A DNA stretch of 64,000 bases from Bacillota bacterium (lineage in GTDB: Bacteria; Bacillota; Clostridia; Tissierellales; Peptoniphilaceae): contig JAEZXH010000008.1 in NCBI GenBank assembly GCA_023442775.1, positions 26,809 to 90,808 on the forward strand, read 5' to 3'. A model generated the notes under the pieces. That model saw only the letters and a list, made by a program, of their open reading frames with translations. It was not told the DNA's origin and did no database searches. The first letter of the stretch is position 1; each line of letters starts with the position of its first letter. The translations under genes were made by a program, and so were the position numbers. This document shows, one piece after another, positions 1 to 8,969 of this stretch.

Positions 1-160
1 TGATTTCTTCCCGGACTTCTTCAGGGGAGAAACCTCCGGTGGCGATGAGGCCGAGGCCACCGGCGTTGGAGACGGCGGCGGCGAGATCGCTCTTGCTGAC
101 GTTGGCCATGCCGCCTTGAATCATGGGGTATTTGATGCCGAGGACTTCGTTGAGTTTCAT
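1..160 (-). CDS. fabK: Enoyl-ACP reductase FabK-like, N-terminal fragment (cut by window edge)
   Basis: Only the first 53 codons are present; the gene runs off the left edge. The ATG at 160 follows an AAAGGA ribosome binding site at good spacing. The start, with YPMIQGGMANVS and then AGGLGLIATGGF, is the FMN-binding TIM-barrel opening shared by FabK and nitronate monooxygenase. The resemblance to streptococcal FabK (YPIFQGGM, AGGLGIIGGG) makes FabK, the flavin-dependent last step of fatty-acid elongation, the better guess. Nitronate monooxygenase cannot be excluded without the rest of the protein. Confidence 0.7.
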   Translation of the reverse strand, partial: MKLNEVLGIKYPMIQGGMANVSKSDLAAAVSNAGGLGLIATGGFSPEEVREEI

Positions 161-203
161 AGGCGTTCCTTTCTTTCACGGGTCTTTCTTTCTCGTTAGG
201 TTG

Positions 204-234
204 TTTATACCCTCTTGTTCTCTTGGAAAAACAA
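204..234 (-). promoter_or_regulatory. Possible promoter of fabK
   Basis: Read on the minus strand, TATAAA (209-204) lies 19 nt after a poor TTGTTT (234-229), about 44 nt before the fabK start and right after the terminator of the upstream gene. The match is weak; the position is the main argument. Confidence 0.35.
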
Positions 235-257
235 AAAGAGCCCAGGGCGGGCTCTTT
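225..257 (-). terminator. Rho-independent terminator of the M20 gene pair
   Basis: On the minus strand AAAGAGCCC and GGGCTCTTT-type arms form a hairpin with a short loop, followed by TTTTTGTTTTT. It sits just past the stop of the gene at 259-1485. Confidence 0.85.
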
Positions 258-258
258 C

Positions 259-1485
259 TTATTTTCCGTGACGATTGAGATAATCCATGGCGACGCTGGC
301 GTGAAGGGCGGCGCCGTAGACGAACATGGTCTCGTCGAAGTTAACCTTCGGGTTGTGAAGGGGAAGGCCATAGCGGCTGCCGGCTCCGAGCCAGACGATC
401 ATCCCAGGAACTTCTTTGGTGATATAGCCGAAGTCCTCTGCGCCGCTCGAGGGCGGAGTTTCCAGGACGTTTTCTTCTCCGAAGAGTTCCTTGTGGACCG
501 GGAGCATCTCTTCGACAAAGTCGGGGTCGGTGTAGGTGGAGGGGGTGTAGAAGTGGCCGATGGAGGCGCTTCCTCTCCAGAGTTTTGCAGTGCCGTGGAC
601 AATCTCTTCCACCCGCTTTGCGACGTGGTCCCGGCTGGGGATGTCGAGAGAGCGAGAGCTTGCGGTAATCTTCGCGGTATCGGGGATGATGTTCGAGGCG
701 GACCCTGCATCTAAGACGGTGACGGCCATGGAGAGGGACTTCGCCGGGTCGACTTCCCGTCCGGGGAGGATGTGAAGGGCCTGGACGATTTGGTTGGCGA
801 TGAGGTTCGGGTCAATGGATTTGTGGGGCATGGAGCTGTGGCCGCCCTTGCCCTGGATGTCGATGAGCCAGGTGTCGATGGAGGCGGTGGCGATGCCCTT
901 GGAGTACTCGATGACTCCCGAGGGGATTTGGGACTGGATGTGGATGGCGAAGGCTGCGTCAACCTTGGGGTTTTCCAAGAGGCCGTCGTCGATCATGCGC
1001 ACGGAGCCCGAGCCCATTTCTTCCCCGATTTGGAACATGAGCTTGACGGTGCCCTTGAGTTCCGATTCTCGTTCCTTTAAGATGCGGGCGGCGCCCAAGA
1101 GCATGGCGGCGTGGGTATCGTGGCCGCAGGAGTGCATGGCGGGGCGCTTCGAGGCGTATTCGGCTCCCGTCTTTTCCTCCATGGGGAGGGCATCAAAGTC
1201 GGCGCGCAGGAGGATGCAGGGCTCCCCTTGGCCGATGGTGGCGACGACGCCAGTGGCCCCTTCGGAGCGGGGGATGCCGATTTTTTCGTAGGCGTCGTTG
1301 ACTTCGTCGGTCATGATGCCGCAGTCCTTGCCCTCGATGCCCATTTCGGCGAGACGCTCTTTGATGTAGGCGGCACTCTCGGGGAGGTAGAAGCCCACTT
1401 CGGGGGTTTGGTGCAGGGCGCGACGGTCCTTGATGATCTCTTCTTCAAAGGATACTGCGAGTTCTAAGTTTTTCTTCGTATCCAT
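259..1485 (-). CDS. M20D family amidohydrolase/metallopeptidase (first of tandem pair downstream)
   Basis: A 408-aa di-metal hydrolase of the M20D group (aminoacylase, carboxypeptidase and N-acyl amino acid deacylase relatives). Visible motifs: LRADFDALP, MHSCGHDTHAAML (Cys and His ligands), QIGEEMGSG (catalytic Glu pair), the dimerisation-domain GKGGHSSMPH and a late LHNPKVNFDE His. No signal peptide, so cytoplasmic. It begins one base after the stop of its paralogue at 1487-2713, and its AAGGAGG overlaps that stop, so the two are co-transcribed and probably translationally coupled. The substrate cannot be read from sequence; N-acyl or peptide-bound amino acids are likely. RADFDALP has Phe where Met is usual. 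Confidence 0.9.
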   Translation of the reverse strand: MDTKKNLELAVSFEEEIIKDRRALHQTPEVGFYLPESAAYIKERLAEMGIEGKDCGIMTDEVNDAYEKIGIPRSEGATGVVATIGQGEPCILLRADFDALPMEEKTGAEYASKRPAMHSCGHDTHAAMLLGAARILKERESELKGTVKLMFQIGEEMGSGSVRMIDDGLLENPKVDAAFAIHIQSQIPSGVIEYSKGIATASIDTWLIDIQGKGGHSSMPHKSIDPNLIANQIVQALHILPGREVDPAKSLSMAVTVLDAGSASNIIPDTAKITASSRSLDIPSRDHVAKRVEEIVHGTAKLWRGSASIGHFYTPSTYTDPDFVEEMLPVHKELFGEENVLETPPSSGAEDFGYITKEVPGMIVWLGAGSRYGLPLHNPKVNFDETMFVYGAALHASVAMDYLNRHGK

Positions 1486-1486
1486 G

Positions 1487-2713
1487 TTAGTCCTCCTTAT
1501 GGGCTTCGAGCCACTTCATGGCAACGTTGGCGTGAATGGCGGCACCGAGGGGAAGGGTGCTCTCATCGAGGACCATATTCGGGTTGTGGACCGGATAGGC
1601 TCCCTTCTTCCCTGCGCCGAGCATGACGTAGCAACCGGGAACGGCTTCGGAGACGTGTCCAAAGTCTTCCGAGGCGGGGACTCCAGAAAATTCCACGAGG
1701 TGATCCTCTCCGACGACTTCGCCGATGAAGGGAAGGAGTTCTTCCACGAGGGCGGGGTCGTTGGCGGTGGAGGGGGTATTAAAGGAAAGAAGCTCGTAGT
1801 CTCCGCGCCACATCTTCACCGTGTGGTCGACGATCTCGGGGATGCGTTCCTTTAAGTGGTCGCGTCCCTCTGGGTCGTAGGTGCGCATGCCGAATTGCAT
1901 CTTTGCGGTGTCGGGGATGATGTTCGAGGCGGTGCCCCCTTGGACGGAACCGACGGTGAAGGAGATGAGGCTCGCCGGGTTCGTCTCCCGACCGGGGAGG
2001 ATGTTGAGTGCGCTGGTGACTTGGTTGGCGATGAGCACCGGGTCGATGCACTTCTCGGGCATGGAACTGTGTCCACCCTTTCCTTGGATATTTAAGATGT
2101 AAGAATCGAAGGAAGAACTGGTGACATGTTTGGCGTAGTGGACGATCCCCACGTCTTCGTCGGGCTCCACGTGGATGGCGAAGGCGGCGTCGACGGTGGG
2201 ATTTTCGAGGAGGCCATCGTCAATCATGAGGCGGGCGCCATAGCCCCACTCTTCGCCGATTTGAAACATGAGCTTGACGGTGCCCTTGAGGGAGGCCTCT
2301 TGCTCATTTAAGATCTTCGCGGCGCCGAGGAGCATGGCGGTGTGGGCGTCGTGGCCACAGGAGTGCATCCGTCCTTCGTGGGTGGAGCGATATTCCACGT
2401 CGTTGGTTTCGGGCATGGGCAGAGCATCCATGTCGGCGCGCAGGAGGATGCAGGGCTTTCCGTGGCCGATGGTGGCGACGATTCCCGTGGCCTTTTCCTG
2501 ACGAGGGAACCCTGCGGCGACGTAGTGGTTCATCGTCTCTTCATCGAGGCGGCCGCAGTCTCTGTGTTCAATGCCAAGTTGTGTGAGGCGCTCTTTCACA
2601 TATGCGGCGGTCTTTGGAATCTCAAAGCCGATTTCTGGAATTTTATGAAGGGCACGGCGGTCTTCGACGAGAGTCTCGGCGATGGCCTGGGCCTGCTCTT
2701 TGACGTGTTTCAT
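1487..2713 (-). CDS. M20D family amidohydrolase/metallopeptidase (upstream member of tandem pair)
   Basis: A 408-aa paralogue of the next gene with the same architecture: LRADMDALP, MHSCGHDAHTAML, QIGEEWGYG, GKGGHSSMPE and VHNPNMVLDE supply the metal site, catalytic Glu and lid/dimerisation His. The start ATG at 2713 has AAAGGAGAT upstream. It is first in a two-gene minus-strand unit that ends at the terminator near 240. Equal lengths and matching motifs indicate a tandem duplication; divergence suggests different acyl or side-chain preference. Cytoplasmic, with no leader peptide. Symbols such as hipO or abgB would be over-calling. Confidence 0.9.
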   Translation of the reverse strand: MKHVKEQAQAIAETLVEDRRALHKIPEIGFEIPKTAAYVKERLTQLGIEHRDCGRLDEETMNHYVAAGFPRQEKATGIVATIGHGKPCILLRADMDALPMPETNDVEYRSTHEGRMHSCGHDAHTAMLLGAAKILNEQEASLKGTVKLMFQIGEEWGYGARLMIDDGLLENPTVDAAFAIHVEPDEDVGIVHYAKHVTSSSFDSYILNIQGKGGHSSMPEKCIDPVLIANQVTSALNILPGRETNPASLISFTVGSVQGGTASNIIPDTAKMQFGMRTYDPEGRDHLKERIPEIVDHTVKMWRGDYELLSFNTPSTANDPALVEELLPFIGEVVGEDHLVEFSGVPASEDFGHVSEAVPGCYVMLGAGKKGAYPVHNPNMVLDESTLPLGAAIHANVAMKWLEAHKED

Positions 2714-2754
2714 GGGATCTCCTTTCCATGACTTGAGAGCGTTTTACTGTCTTC

Positions 2755-2763
2755 ATTATACCA
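2755..2763 (-). promoter_or_regulatory. Extended -10 promoter (TGGTATAAT) of the M20 pair
   Basis: On the minus strand TGGTATAAT runs from 2763 to 2755, about 40 nt before the ATG at 2713. No good -35 exists at 17 nt (TTGATT is at 15 nt). The TGn extension probably compensates. The same nonamer appears at other promoters in the window. Confidence 0.65.
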
Positions 2764-2850
2764 CAGCACAAGAAAAATCAATCATGGCCCATCTGTTGGA
2801 AACCCGGGGATTCGGGGTAGAAAGAGAGTGAAAAAAGTTCTGCAAAACTC

Positions 2851-2879
2851 TTGCATATTGTCCAGGAGGAGCGTATAAT
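2851..2879 (+). promoter_or_regulatory. SigA promoter of the chaperone operon
   Basis: TTGCAT (2851-2856), 17-nt spacer, perfect TATAAT (2874-2879), upstream of the J-domain protein and clpB. Transcription would start near 2886, within the repeat that follows. Confidence 0.85.
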
Positions 2880-2886
2880 AGACTTT

Positions 2887-2903
2887 AGTCAGAAAAGGTC
2901 AGA
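2887..2903 (+). promoter_or_regulatory. CtsR-like tandem heptad operator
   Basis: AGTCAGA-AAA-GGTCAGA is a direct heptad repeat with exactly 3 nt between copies, starting 8 nt after the -10. The CtsR consensus is RGTCAAA-NAN-RGTCAAA; both copies differ only at the sixth base. Placement over the transcription start of a clpB operon fits heat-shock repression. No CIRCE element was found. The ctsR gene itself is not in the window. Confidence 0.5.
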
Positions 2904-2925
2904 AAAACCTCGAGAGGAGGAGCTT

Positions 2926-3852
2926 ATGCAATATCGCGATTACTATGACATTCTCGGGGTGGAGAAGACCGCCTCGGACAAGGAAATTAAAGCGGCATTT
3001 CGGAAGAAGGCGAAGGAGTATCACCCAGACCTTCACCCCGACGATGCCGATGTGGAACAGAAATTTAAGGAAGTCAACGAGGCCTACGAGGTCCTCTCGG
3101 ATCCGGAGAAGAGAAAGCAGTATGATACCTTTGGTCATACGACAAATTTCACCGGGGGACAGGACTTTGACCCAAGCCAATACGGTTACACCACCTACAC
3201 CTCGGGAGGAGACTTTAGTGATTTCTTCGAGACTCTCTTCGGAGGGCGAGGCCCCAACAAGACCCGCGGGTTTTCCATGGGGGACTTGGGAGATCTCTTC
3301 GCCGACATCGGAGGCCGCGGGCGGACGAGTCGCAAGGCAAAGCCTCAGGACGTCTTCAAGAGCGAACTGTCCATCTCCATCAAGGAAGCCTTTGAGGGGA
3401 CGGAGCGGATTGTCCCCCTTCGGGTGGGCGAGCGCACTGTCGATTTGCCGGTGAAGATTCCCGCAGGGATTACCACCGGGAAGAAGATTCGGGTCAACGG
3501 ACAAAAATTTGACTTGCCCGGCAATGTCCTCTTTACCATTCGCGTCCTCGACGGGGCCCATATGCGCCTCGATGGATTGGACATCGTGGTGACGGTGCCC
3601 GTTGCCCCTTGGCAAGCCGCCTTGGGGGATCGGGTGGTCGTGGATACCCTCGAGGGAAAACTCAAGGTGAAGGTGGCCCCGGGCAGCCGAGGAGACGAGC
3701 GTCTTCGCATCGCCGGCAAGGGCTTTAAGGACCGCAAGGGCAAGAGGGGAGACCTCTTCGTCCAGTGGAAGTTGGTCCTTCCCGAACACCTCTTTGACGA
3801 AGAGAAGCGCCTCTACGAAGAACTGAAGAGCCTCTCTCACAAGACTTCATAA
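2926..3852 (+). CDS. Class II (type B) DnaJ-like J-domain co-chaperone
   Basis: 308 aa. The J domain (residues 1-70) carries the HPD motif at 33-35, which stimulates DnaK ATPase. A Gly/Phe-rich stretch (about 75-135) and two beta-rich C-terminal substrate-binding domains follow. There is no CxxCxGxG zinc finger, so this is a CbpA/class II J protein rather than classical DnaJ. ATG at 2926 is chosen over an upstream in-frame ATG at 2851, because GGAGGAG sits just before it and 2851 lies within the -35. It is 45 nt upstream of clpB in one operon, which suggests delivery of aggregated proteins to the Hsp70/ClpB system under stress. Confidence 0.88.
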   Translation: MQYRDYYDILGVEKTASDKEIKAAFRKKAKEYHPDLHPDDADVEQKFKEVNEAYEVLSDPEKRKQYDTFGHTTNFTGGQDFDPSQYGYTTYTSGGDFSDFFETLFGGRGPNKTRGFSMGDLGDLFADIGGRGRTSRKAKPQDVFKSELSISIKEAFEGTERIVPLRVGERTVDLPVKIPAGITTGKKIRVNGQKFDLPGNVLFTIRVLDGAHMRLDGLDIVVTVPVAPWQAALGDRVVVDTLEGKLKVKVAPGSRGDERLRIAGKGFKDRKGKRGDLFVQWKLVLPEHLFDEEKRLYEELKSLSHKTS

Positions 3853-3897
3853 CATAGAACGATTCACCAACGCCAAGGACAGGAAAGGAGCGATGTG

Positions 3898-6480
3898 ATG
3901 AATCTCGAACGGTTTACCCAAAAGAGCCTCGAGGCGGTGCAATCCGCCCAAACGAGTGCGATGAACTACGGAAATCCTCAAATCGAAGAGCTCCATCTGC
4001 ACAAGGCTCTCCTCGAGGATCGGGATGGCCTCATCCCCAGAATCCTCTCCTACATGAATGTGTCCGCTGATGGACTTCTCACCCAGGTGATTTCCGCCAT
4101 TGAACGACTGCCAAAGCAACAGGGGGGCAGTGTCGGGCCGAGTCCCGAGTTTCAAAAACTCTTGGCAGCTGCCCCCAAGATTGCCGAGGAGTTCTCCGAC
4201 GACTACGTCAGCGTAGAACACCTCTACCTCTCCCTGATGCGCCTTCCCCGCAGCCGCAGCGCGAAGATTCTCTCCGCCGCTGGCATCGCCGAGCAGGGAT
4301 TTCTTAGTGCCCTTCAAAAGATTCGCGGCAACCAACACGTCACCAGTGACAACCCCGAGGCCACCTATGAGGCCCTGGAGAAGTTTGGACGCGACTTGAC
4401 CGAAGAAGTGCGCCGCGGGAAGAAGGACCCGGTCATCGGCCGAGACGAAGAGATTCGAAACGTCGTGCGCATTCTTTCTCGTCGGACGAAGAACAACCCG
4501 GTTCTCATCGGGGAGCCCGGCGTTGGAAAGACGGCCATCGTCGAAGGACTCGCCCAGCGCATCGTCGCCGGGGACGTTCCCGAAGGCTTGAAGGATAAGA
4601 CGGTCTATTCCCTGGACATGGGGGCCCTCATCGCCGGGGCGAAGTACCGCGGGGAGTTCGAAGAACGACTCAAGGCGGTACTCAAAGAAGTCTCCGCCTC
4701 CGAGGGGCGTATCCTCCTCTTCATCGACGAGATTCACAACATCGTCGGCGCAGGGAAGAGTGAAGGGGCCATGGATGCAGGGAACCTCTTAAAGCCCATG
4801 CTCGCCCGTGGAGAACTCCACGCCATTGGGGCGACGACCCTCGACGAGTACCGGAAGTACATCGAAAAGGACCCGGCTCTCGAACGGCGTTTCCAAAAGG
4901 TCATGGTCCAAGAGCCCACGGTGGAGGACACCATCTCCATTCTCCGTGGACTCAAGGAAAAGTACGAAATCTACCACGGCTTGCGCATCTCCGACGGCGC
5001 CGTCATCTCTGCGGCAAGTCTCTCGGATCGGTATATCTCCGACCGCTTCTTGCCCGACAAGGCCATTGACCTCATGGACGAAGCCTGTGCCATGGTGCGC
5101 ACCGAGATCGAGTCCATGCCCACGGAGATTGACGACTTGCGCCGGAAGATTCTCCAAATGGAAATCGAACGGCAGACCCTGAAGAAGGAATCCGACGACG
5201 CCTCGAAGAAGAGACTCGAAAAACTCGAAGGGGAACTCTCCGAGGAAAAGAGTCAATACGACCTCTTGATGGCCCGTTGGGAGAACGAAAAGAAGTCCCT
5301 CGACGAGGAAAAGACCATCAAGGAAGAGATTGACGCCCTGCGCCACGCCATTGAAGAGGCAGAGAGAAACTACGACTTGGAGCGGCTCAGTGAACTGAAA
5401 TACGGGGAACTGCCCAAGAAGGAAGAAGAGCTCCGTCGCGCCCAGGAAGTCAGCGAGGTGCGCATGGTGAAAGAAGAGGTCACCGAAGAGGAAATCGCCT
5501 CGGTGGTCTCCAAGTGGACGGGAATCCCCGTGTCGAAACTCGCCCAAACCGAGCGTGATAAGCTCCTGAGCCTCGACAAGATCTTGCACAAGCGGGTCAT
5601 CGGCCAGGAGGAGGCCATTGACGCCATCGCCGATGCGGTGCTTCGCGCCCGCGCGGGACTCAAGAACCAAAACCGTCCCATCGGGAGCTTCCTCTTCTTA
5701 GGACCCACCGGTGTCGGGAAGACGGAGACGGCAAAGGCCCTGACGGAAACCCTCTTCGACGACGAGCGGAACATGATTCGTATCGACATGAGCGAATACA
5801 TGGAAAAACATGCGGTGAGTCGCCTCGTCGGGTCCCCTCCAGGATATGTGGGCTACGAAGAGGGAGGACAACTCACGGAGGCGGTGCGCCGTCGCCCCTA
5901 CAGCGTCATCCTCTTCGACGAAATCGAAAAGGCCCATCCCGACGTCTTCAACATCCTCCTTCAAGTCTTGGACGATGGACGATTGACGGACAACCGGGGA
6001 CGCACTGTGGACTTTAAGAATACGGTGATTATCCTCACGAGTAACTTGGGTTCCGACGCCCTCTTAGACGGCATCACCGAAGAGGGCGAGATTGAAGAGA
6101 GTGCGAAGGAAGCGGTGCAAGACGCCCTGCGCATGGCATTTCGCCCAGAGTTCCTGAACCGTCTCGACGAAATCGTCCTCTTTAAGCCCTTGCGCCCCGA
6201 AGAAGTGGGCAAGATCATCCGCCTCACCGTGGAGAGTCTCAAGAAGCGCTTAGAGGAACAGGAGATTTCTCTCGTCCTCGACGACGCTGCCGTGGACGCC
6301 ATCTTAGAAGCGAGTTATTCCACCCAATACGGTGCTCGGCCCATCAAACGCTACATCCAAAAGGAGATCGAGACGAAGATTTCTCGCCTCCTCCTCGAGG
6401 GGAGTTTGATGCCAGGAAAGACCTTGACCATTGGTGCCGAGGATGGCAACATCACCTTTACCATGAACGAGGGACGCTAA
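3898..6480 (+). CDS. clpB: ATP-dependent disaggregase ClpB
   Basis: 860 aa, the usual ClpB length. Order: N-terminal Clp repeat domain (1-150), first AAA+ module with Walker A GEPGVGKT at 205-212, a long charged middle coiled coil (about 390-530, the ClpB M-domain that docks DnaK), then the second AAA+ module with Walker A GPTGVGKT at 602-609 and the C-terminal D2-small domain. No ClpP-docking loop was recognised, which with the long M-domain argues against ClpC/ClpE. ATG 3898 is preferred to GTG 3895 for spacing after AGGAAAGGAG. It threads aggregated proteins through its hexamer in the cytoplasm with the DnaK system and is probably heat-regulated through the CtsR-like box. Confidence 0.95.
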   Translation: MNLERFTQKSLEAVQSAQTSAMNYGNPQIEELHLHKALLEDRDGLIPRILSYMNVSADGLLTQVISAIERLPKQQGGSVGPSPEFQKLLAAAPKIAEEFSDDYVSVEHLYLSLMRLPRSRSAKILSAAGIAEQGFLSALQKIRGNQHVTSDNPEATYEALEKFGRDLTEEVRRGKKDPVIGRDEEIRNVVRILSRRTKNNPVLIGEPGVGKTAIVEGLAQRIVAGDVPEGLKDKTVYSLDMGALIAGAKYRGEFEERLKAVLKEVSASEGRILLFIDEIHNIVGAGKSEGAMDAGNLLKPMLARGELHAIGATTLDEYRKYIEKDPALERRFQKVMVQEPTVEDTISILRGLKEKYEIYHGLRISDGAVISAASLSDRYISDRFLPDKAIDLMDEACAMVRTEIESMPTEIDDLRRKILQMEIERQTLKKESDDASKKRLEKLEGELSEEKSQYDLLMARWENEKKSLDEEKTIKEEIDALRHAIEEAERNYDLERLSELKYGELPKKEEELRRAQEVSEVRMVKEEVTEEEIASVVSKWTGIPVSKLAQTERDKLLSLDKILHKRVIGQEEAIDAIADAVLRARAGLKNQNRPIGSFLFLGPTGVGKTETAKALTETLFDDERNMIRIDMSEYMEKHAVSRLVGSPPGYVGYEEGGQLTEAVRRRPYSVILFDEIEKAHPDVFNILLQVLDDGRLTDNRGRTVDFKNTVIILTSNLGSDALLDGITEEGEIEESAKEAVQDALRMAFRPEFLNRLDEIVLFKPLRPEEVGKIIRLTVESLKKRLEEQEISLVLDDAAVDAILEASYSTQYGARPIKRYIQKEIETKISRLLLEGSLMPGKTLTIGAEDGNITFTMNEGR

Positions 6481-6498
6481 GGCGTCTCTTTTTCTTTT
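6470..6498 (+). terminator. Terminator of the chaperone operon
   Basis: AGGGACGC and GCGTCTCT arms (one G-U pair) form a hairpin straddling the clpB stop, followed by TTTTTCTTTT. Confidence 0.75.
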
Positions 6499-6569
6499 GA
6501 AAAATCGTAGGATTCTGGAAGAAATTTTTGGACTAGAGGGGTAGGGTGGAGAAAGAAGGAGGTGAAGAG

Positions 6570-6794
6570 ATGATTGGAAAGATTCTCTATAATGCCCTCT
6601 GGGCCACTGGAGTAGCGGGGTGTCTGTGGCGCCTGTCCCATGTCGTCACGGGAAGACGGCTCGATTCTTATGAGGAGCGCATCGCCACTCTCATGATGAT
6701 TGGGGGAATGATGGGGTCCATCATCCTGCGGCGCATCTTAGAGAAACGAGAAGAAAGGCGCGCGCCTCTTATTTTTATGTGTAGGTTTTCATAG
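6570..6794 (+). CDS. Small predicted membrane protein, unknown function
   Basis: 74 aa starting at the ATG that follows a perfect AAGGAGGTGA ribosome binding site. Two hydrophobic segments are visible: around residues 3-25 (ending before TGRRLDSYEER) and around 42-60 (IATLMMIGGMMGSIILRR). A basic tail follows. No family was recognised. It stands alone between clpB and the thl operon. Its last codons overlap a GC-rich palindrome and T-run that may be its terminator. The ribosome binding site makes translation likely; function is unknown. Confidence 0.55.
   Translation: MIGKILYNALWATGVAGCLWRLSHVVTGRRLDSYEERIATLMMIGGMMGSIILRRILEKREERRAPLIFMCRFS
6756..6776 (+). terminator. Possible terminator overlapping the end of the small membrane gene
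   Basis: AGGCGCGCGCCT palindrome followed by CTTATTTTT. The stem is short because the palindrome leaves only 4 bp around a 4-nt loop, so this is a weak call. Confidence 0.35.
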
Positions 6795-6893
6795 GTGGTA
6801 GAGAGGGGGAATAGGAGGGGGACACTCAAGAATAAAGATTTTAGAAAACGGGGAAATTTCAAGAATTGACGGTATTGTGAAGAATTTATCATA

Positions 6894-6922
6894 TTGACGA
6901 GACCCCGGTCCTTGTCTATAAT
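6894..6922 (+). promoter_or_regulatory. SigA promoter of thl-crt-hbd
   Basis: TTGACG (6894-6899), 17-nt spacer, TATAAT (6917-6922), close to consensus. A second, weaker TTGACG-15-TATCAT pair lies at 6866-6892. The 5' leader is about 53 nt. Confidence 0.85.
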
Positions 6923-6982
6923 GGAAGCAAGAAGTGCAAACGTATTTGTGACGGCCACGCCGTCCCAGCAAGGAGGCATACT

Positions 6983-8161
<1,179 letters not shown>

Positions 8162-8174
8162 GAAAGGAGAACTC

Positions 8175-8957
8175 ATGGCTTACGAATTTCTCTTGCGCGA
8201 AGACCTCGAAGGCGGCATCGCCCTGGTCAAGATTAACAAACCAAAGAGCTTAAACGCCTTGGACTCCAAGGTTCTCACCGAACTCAATGCCCTCTTTACT
8301 GAACTCGATGCCGATGACGCCGTGAAGGTGGTCATCCTCACCGGAGAAGGCAAGAGCTTCGTCGCCGGCGCCGACATCTCGGAAATGAGCACCCTCACCG
8401 CCGACGAAGGATACACCTTTGCAAAACTTGGGATGGATACCTTCCTTCTCATCGAGAAGCTCTCGAAGCCCGTCATCGCCGCCATCAACGGCTTCGCCCT
8501 CGGCGGAGGCTGCGAACTCTCCCTGGCCTGTGACATCCGCATCGCCTCGGAAAAGGCCCTTCTCGGTCAACCCGAAGTGGGTCTTGGCATCACCCCTGGT
8601 TTTGGAGGCACCCAACGCCTCGCCCGCGCCATTGGCCCGGCTAAGGCAAAGGAACTCATCTACACCGCCCGCAACATCAAGGCTCAAGAAGCCCTTGAGA
8701 TTGGCCTCGTGAACAAGGTTGTCGCTCCCGAAGCCCTCATGGACGAAGCCCTCGCCATGGCAAAATCCATTGCGAAGAACGCCGTCCTCGCCGTGAAGTA
8801 TGCGAAGAAGGCCATCAACGCTGGGCTCCAAACCGACATCGACACGGGCATGGAAATCGAAAAGGCACAATTTGGCCTCTGCTTTGCCACGGAAGACCAA
8901 AAGGAAGGGATGAAGGCCTTCCTCGAAAAACGCGCCGCAGAATTCACTGGGAAATAA
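8175..8957 (+). CDS. crt: 3-hydroxybutanoyl-CoA dehydratase (crotonase)
   Basis: 260 aa, enoyl-CoA hydratase/isomerase superfamily. Two catalytic glutamates are in place: Glu114 in ALGGGCELSLA and Glu134 in GQPEVGLGITPGFGG. The oxyanion-hole segment VAGADISEM is also present. It interconverts 3-hydroxybutanoyl-CoA and crotonyl-CoA. ATG 8175 follows AAAGGAGA. The neighbours thlA and hbd supply the preceding steps. Butyryl-CoA dehydrogenase and EtfAB, often adjacent in Clostridia, are not in this operon. Confidence 0.93.
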   Translation: MAYEFLLREDLEGGIALVKINKPKSLNALDSKVLTELNALFTELDADDAVKVVILTGEGKSFVAGADISEMSTLTADEGYTFAKLGMDTFLLIEKLSKPVIAAINGFALGGGCELSLACDIRIASEKALLGQPEVGLGITPGFGGTQRLARAIGPAKAKELIYTARNIKAQEALEIGLVNKVVAPEALMDEALAMAKSIAKNAVLAVKYAKKAINAGLQTDIDTGMEIEKAQFGLCFATEDQKEGMKAFLEKRAAEFTGK

Positions 8958-8969
8958 AGGAGGAACAAC

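Noticed and set aside
2821..2925. CIRCE element search upstream of the chaperone operon
   Set aside because: No TTAGCACTC-type inverted repeat; the only repeat is the CtsR-like one.
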